DNA of 17,136 bases from assembly GCA_036260075.1 (NCBI GenBank), contig DATAAM010000033.1, positions 1 through 17,136 of the forward strand. Direction: 5' to 3'. The notes under the pieces were generated by a model that saw nothing but the letters and a program-made list of their open reading frames with translations, was not told where the DNA came from and ran no database searches. Made by a program: the position numbers and the translations under genes. The DNA is from DATAAM01 sp036260075. Lineage in GTDB: Bacteria; Actinomycetota; Acidimicrobiia; Acidimicrobiales; JAHWLA01. The number at the start of each line of letters is the position of its first letter. Position 1 is the stretch's first letter. This document shows, piece by piece, positions 15,501 through 17,136 of this stretch.

Positions 15501-15698
15501 GAGGAACCGCACGTTGACGAGGCCGCCGCCCCGGGCGAGCGCACGCCGCAGGCCCAGGCCCGCGAAGACCGACGGCACGGCCACGGTGACGGGGGCGAGC
15601 GGGTCGGCCCCCTTGGCGGCCGCCACCGCCTCGGCCACGGCGGCGCCGGCGGGCGGCCCCGGCTCCACCCACCGCACGTCGGCCTCGGCCCAACCCAT
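12582..15698 (-). CDS. addB: AddB-like Fe-S nuclease subunit without Walker A lysine
   Basis: This 1038-residue protein has an inactive helicase-like body and an active-looking nuclease end. The N-terminal EPGPPAGAAVAEAV (12-25) sits where Walker A would be but lacks GKT, so it should not bind ATP there. The C-terminal domain (about 720-1020) has the four cysteines of an iron-staple cluster (C737 in ATCPRRFFFERLL; C1002, C1005 and C1011 in HCAICPYDSVCP). Nuclease residues are H771 (GTLVHAALE), D886 (FRGKVDRVD), D901/K903 (VVLDYKTG) and the QLPLYA motif. This is the AddB layout: Chi-scanning motor-like scaffold plus second nuclease. ATG 15698 is preceded at seven bases by TATCCT, so a leaderless start is likely. 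addA follows with a 4-bp overlap. Confidence 0.9.
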   Translation of the reverse strand: MGWAEADVRWVEPGPPAGAAVAEAVAAAKGADPLAPVTVAVPSVFAGLGLRRALARGGGLVNVRFLVLARVAELLGAPALAAAGRRPLTRARRAEAARRALLDDPGPFGDVAAHPATVRSVERVAAELRRAGPAAVAALAAVDSHTAHLVRLARRAHALTGHFYDEHDLCAAAARAVRAEGMVGGDIGHVVLFLPRQVHAGEAALLDALAEAGSLTVLAGHVADGLGHEATARLVPAAPPPVAVAPPRGTAVLVAPDPDVEVRAVVREIAARLHAGTPLHRIAVVYRSPRPYRLLLHEHLGAARLPYRGSATRTLAQTAAGRLLLGLLRLPAERFARTAVLDWLTCSPVLESPGGDPVPSLRWESIARAAHVVAGEGQWRDRLGRYRRAVARRLERRVAEGDDDAGTEGLRTELDHVDRLAAFVGELVGNASPPGRASWAAHVAWARSMLHRYLGGEGRRARWPDDELEAARAVEAALDGMAELDDVSPEPDGASFAWVLEEQLRVPFGRQGRFGDGVFVGRVDDVVGQDLDVLFVLGMGDGAFPERRRPDGLLDDRAREAAGGALPTARTRLAEQRRDYLWALAAARHERVLSLARADDRGRRERLPSAWLLETASHLAGRTLYADDLLSHPPAPWLRRVPSFAALPAEPPPEEHAASAQELRLASLWSWAGAGGRLHDHPLVRREPALQRGLEARRARRTGGLSRWTGLVGPLAAEARPFDRVQSATGLQWWATCPRRFFFERLLEVAETPVPEDELQLPPLEAGTLVHAALERFLAEAPARSSPEQPWSAAERDLLAAILDEEFADAERRGITGRPLLWRIQRRRLRRDVLGFLDHDERARARHGVVPVAGELGFGLAHEGEQPAVEVVTPAGRKLLFRGKVDRVDAAPDGSRLVVLDYKTGSPQRYTTLADDPVQAGRSLQLPLYALAARARFGDVPTEAAYWFVSERADYRRFPVTLDEQTNARFLAVLDAVADGVEAGVFPANPGKDDGRRRHAHCAICPYDSVCPRDRRQAWDRALADAASEPYRRLGGAE

Positions 15699-15705
15699 GG
15701 GACCG

Positions 15706-15711
15706 AGGATA
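15706..15711 (-). promoter_or_regulatory. Probable -10 element of addBA
   Basis: TATCCT on the minus strand matches TANNNT, seven bases before the addB ATG. It lies in the 30-bp gap after the mscS stop; the -35 region would fall over the mscS end and shows no strong match. There is no Shine-Dalgarno before this ATG. Confidence 0.5.
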
Positions 15712-15728
15712 AAGAGGGGGTGAGACAG

Positions 15729-16586
15729 TTATCGGGACCCGGCCCGGTCCTCCCGCAGCCGGCGGCTGATCCGGCCCCGCAGCTCGCGGGCCACCACGTG
15801 CTGCTGCCGGGGCGCCGTCTTCACCACGGCTCGGATGGTGAGGCTGTCGGCGGCCATCGTCTGCACGCCCCACACCTCGGGGGGCTCGAGGATGGCCTCC
15901 GCCCACCTCTCCTCGGCCGCCATGGCCTGCGCCTCCTCGGCGATGAGCTCCCCCGCCCGGGCCGTGTCGGTGTCGGCGGGCACGGGCACGTCGACGACGG
16001 CTCGGCTCCACTCCATCGAGGAGTTGCCCACCACCCGTAGCTCGCCGTTGGGCACGAACCACACCGTGCCGTCGACGCCGCGCATGCGGGTGACGCGGAG
16101 GTTCACGTCCTCCACCGTGCCGGTGTGCCCACCGATCTCGACCACGTCGCCCACGCCGTACTGGTCCTCGATGAGGATGAACAGCCCGGAGAGGAAGTCG
16201 CGCACGAGGGCTTGGGCGCCGAACCCCAGCGCCACTCCTGCGATGCCCGCGCCCGCGAGCAGCGGAGCCAGGCTGACCCCAAGCTGGTCGAGCACCAGGA
16301 GCACCCCGACCGCCCACAGCACCGCTCGGAGCAGCCCGGCCAGCGCGTCGCCGACGGTCCGTGCCCGCTGGTCGGCGCGGGCGGTGTTGGCGATCGACGG
16401 GGCCCGAGCGTGCAGGTCGCGAACGAAGCGACGGATGGCACGGGTGCCCACCCGCGCCAGCAGGGCCACGGCGACGAGGATGGCGACGATCTTCAGGGGG
16501 CGCACGAGCAGGAACTCACCCGTGCTGGCCCAGAAGTCGTTGAGCCCCAGCTTGCGCAGCAGCTCGTAGAGGTAGCCGTGCTCCAT
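15729..16586 (-). CDS. mscS: MscS-family small-conductance mechanosensitive channel
   Basis: The 285-residue protein matches MscS in length and order: TM1 (about 27-45), TM2 (about 82-100), the glycine/alanine-rich pore helix TM3 (about 105-135, LLAGAGIAGVALGFGAQALVRDF) and the conserved beta domain start LIEDQYGVGDVVEIGGHTGTVEDV (about 138-161) followed by VDGTVWFVPNGEL. A cytosolic alpha/beta cage domain completes it. It opens with membrane tension to release solutes during hypo-osmotic shock. ATG 16586 has GGAG nine bases upstream. pilT ends 41 bp before and addB starts 30 bp after it on the same strand; addB appears to have its own promoter. No C-terminal extension or cyclic-nucleotide domain is present. 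Confidence 0.95.
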   Translation of the reverse strand: MEHGYLYELLRKLGLNDFWASTGEFLLVRPLKIVAILVAVALLARVGTRAIRRFVRDLHARAPSIANTARADQRARTVGDALAGLLRAVLWAVGVLLVLDQLGVSLAPLLAGAGIAGVALGFGAQALVRDFLSGLFILIEDQYGVGDVVEIGGHTGTVEDVNLRVTRMRGVDGTVWFVPNGELRVVGNSSMEWSRAVVDVPVPADTDTARAGELIAEEAQAMAAEERWAEAILEPPEVWGVQTMAADSLTIRAVVKTAPRQQHVVARELRGRISRRLREDRAGSR

Positions 16587-16627
16587 CGCTCAAGTCTCCG
16601 CGATGGGAGGAACGGGAGCGGTGATGC

Positions 16628-17136
16628 TCAGCGCCTGCCGTTGGCGGCCGCCATCGGGCGCGGCGGCAGCAGCTCCTTCGGGTGCATGGCGTAGCCCAAC
16701 GCCTCGTCGTAGCCCACGAGCCCTTGGGCCACGAGCGCGTTGAGCGACATCTCCAGCGTCTGCATGCCGTCCTGCTGCCCGGCCACGATCATGTTGCGGA
16801 TCTGGCGGCTCTTGCCCTCGCGGATCAGGTTGCGCACGGCGTGGTTGGCGACGAGCACCTCGAACGCCGCCACCCGCCCGCCGTCCTTCATGGGGAGCAG
16901 GCGCTGGTGGAGGACGGCGGCCAGCGTGTTGGCCAGCTGCACGCGGATCTGGTCCTGGCGGTCGCCGGGGAACACGTCGACGATGCGGTCGAGCGCCTGG
17001 GCGGTGTCGTTCGTGTGCAGGGTGGCGAACACCAGGTGCCCGGTCTCGGCGATCGTGAGCGCGATCTGGATGGACTCGAGGTCGCGCATCTCGCCCACGA
17101 GGAGGACGTCGGGGTCTTCGCGCAGGGCCGAGCGCA
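16628..17136 (-). CDS. pilT: PilT-type retraction ATPase, C-terminal part (5' end outside window)
   Basis: The open frame enters from the right edge and I read 169 codons to the stop. It begins in the Walker B region RSALREDPDVLLVGEMRDLE, followed by the His-box ETGHLVFATLHTND and AQALDRIVDVFP. VRNLIREGKSRQIRNMI is close to the AIRNLIRE motif that marks the retraction ATPase PilT within the secretion ATPase family. The end, GMQTLEMSLNALVAQGLVGYDEALGYA, also fits PilT. Walker A and the N-terminal domain lie beyond the window. PilT powers type IV pilus retraction at the cytoplasmic face of the membrane. Pilus structural genes are not present here, so they should lie further right. PilU or a general T2SS ATPase are less likely because of the NLIRE motif. 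Confidence 0.92.
   Translation of the reverse strand, partial: RSALREDPDVLLVGEMRDLESIQIALTIAETGHLVFATLHTNDTAQALDRIVDVFPGDRQDQIRVQLANTLAAVLHQRLLPMKDGGRVAAFEVLVANHAVRNLIREGKSRQIRNMIVAGQQDGMQTLEMSLNALVAQGLVGYDEALGYAMHPKELLPPRPMAAANGRR

Noticed and set aside
12586..16317. Continuous open frame of 2342 codons upstream of addA
   Set aside because: It is an out-of-frame shadow of addB and mscS in GC-rich DNA; its translation is Arg/Pro/Gly-rich without domains.
1..17136. tRNA, rRNA, CRISPR arrays, insertion sequences, defence island
   Set aside because: No cloverleaf-like sequence, spacer-repeat pattern, transposase or known defence gene was recognised; the addBA pair is read as general DNA repair.

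Overview
The window is a very GC-rich, densely coding chromosomal segment without mobile elements, tRNAs, rRNAs or CRISPR arrays. A PdtaR-like ANTAR response regulator, a DtxR/IdeR-type metalloregulator, GTG starts and probable leaderless promoters (TANNNT six or seven bases before the start codon) point to an actinobacterium. An Acidimicrobiia-like lineage is my best guess, but it is an inference from gene style and not proven.

Left part (1-3685): a polytopic GT-C-like membrane protein (minus strand, running off the left edge) diverges from a DtxR-family regulator. The 40-bp gap holds a perfect 14-bp palindrome of the DtxR/IdeR box type. Behind the regulator, probably in one operon, come an ECF-like sigma factor and a GTG-overlapping gene for a single-pass membrane protein with a TolB/PD40-like beta-propeller, which sits where an anti-sigma factor would be expected.

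Middle part (3690-9323): on the minus strand are a membrane-anchored fusion of a type I phosphodiesterase with a family-2 glycosyltransferase, a cupredoxin-like lipoprotein whose start codon lies inside a second DtxR-type palindrome, a PdtaR-like antiterminator, and a small coiled-coil protein. On the plus strand follow a YceI-family protein and an EamA/DMT transporter fused in frame to a DUF3105 domain through what looks like a lipoprotein signal peptide.

Right part (9289-17136, all minus strand): pilT (its 5' part lies outside the window), an MscS-type channel, and a tightly coupled addB-addA pair for a helicase-nuclease of double-strand break repair. The AddB-like partner has Fe-S cysteines and a nuclease site but no Walker A lysine. 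addA ends inside the 3' end of the convergent EamA-DUF3105 gene.

The most informative observations are: a two-site DtxR-type regulon linking the regulator to a type-1-copper-like lipoprotein; a regulator with a hybrid metal-site residue; two unusual domain fusions (phosphodiesterase-GT2 and EamA-DUF3105); and a recurring leaderless promoter layout. I did not find a defence island or another clearly novel multi-gene system.
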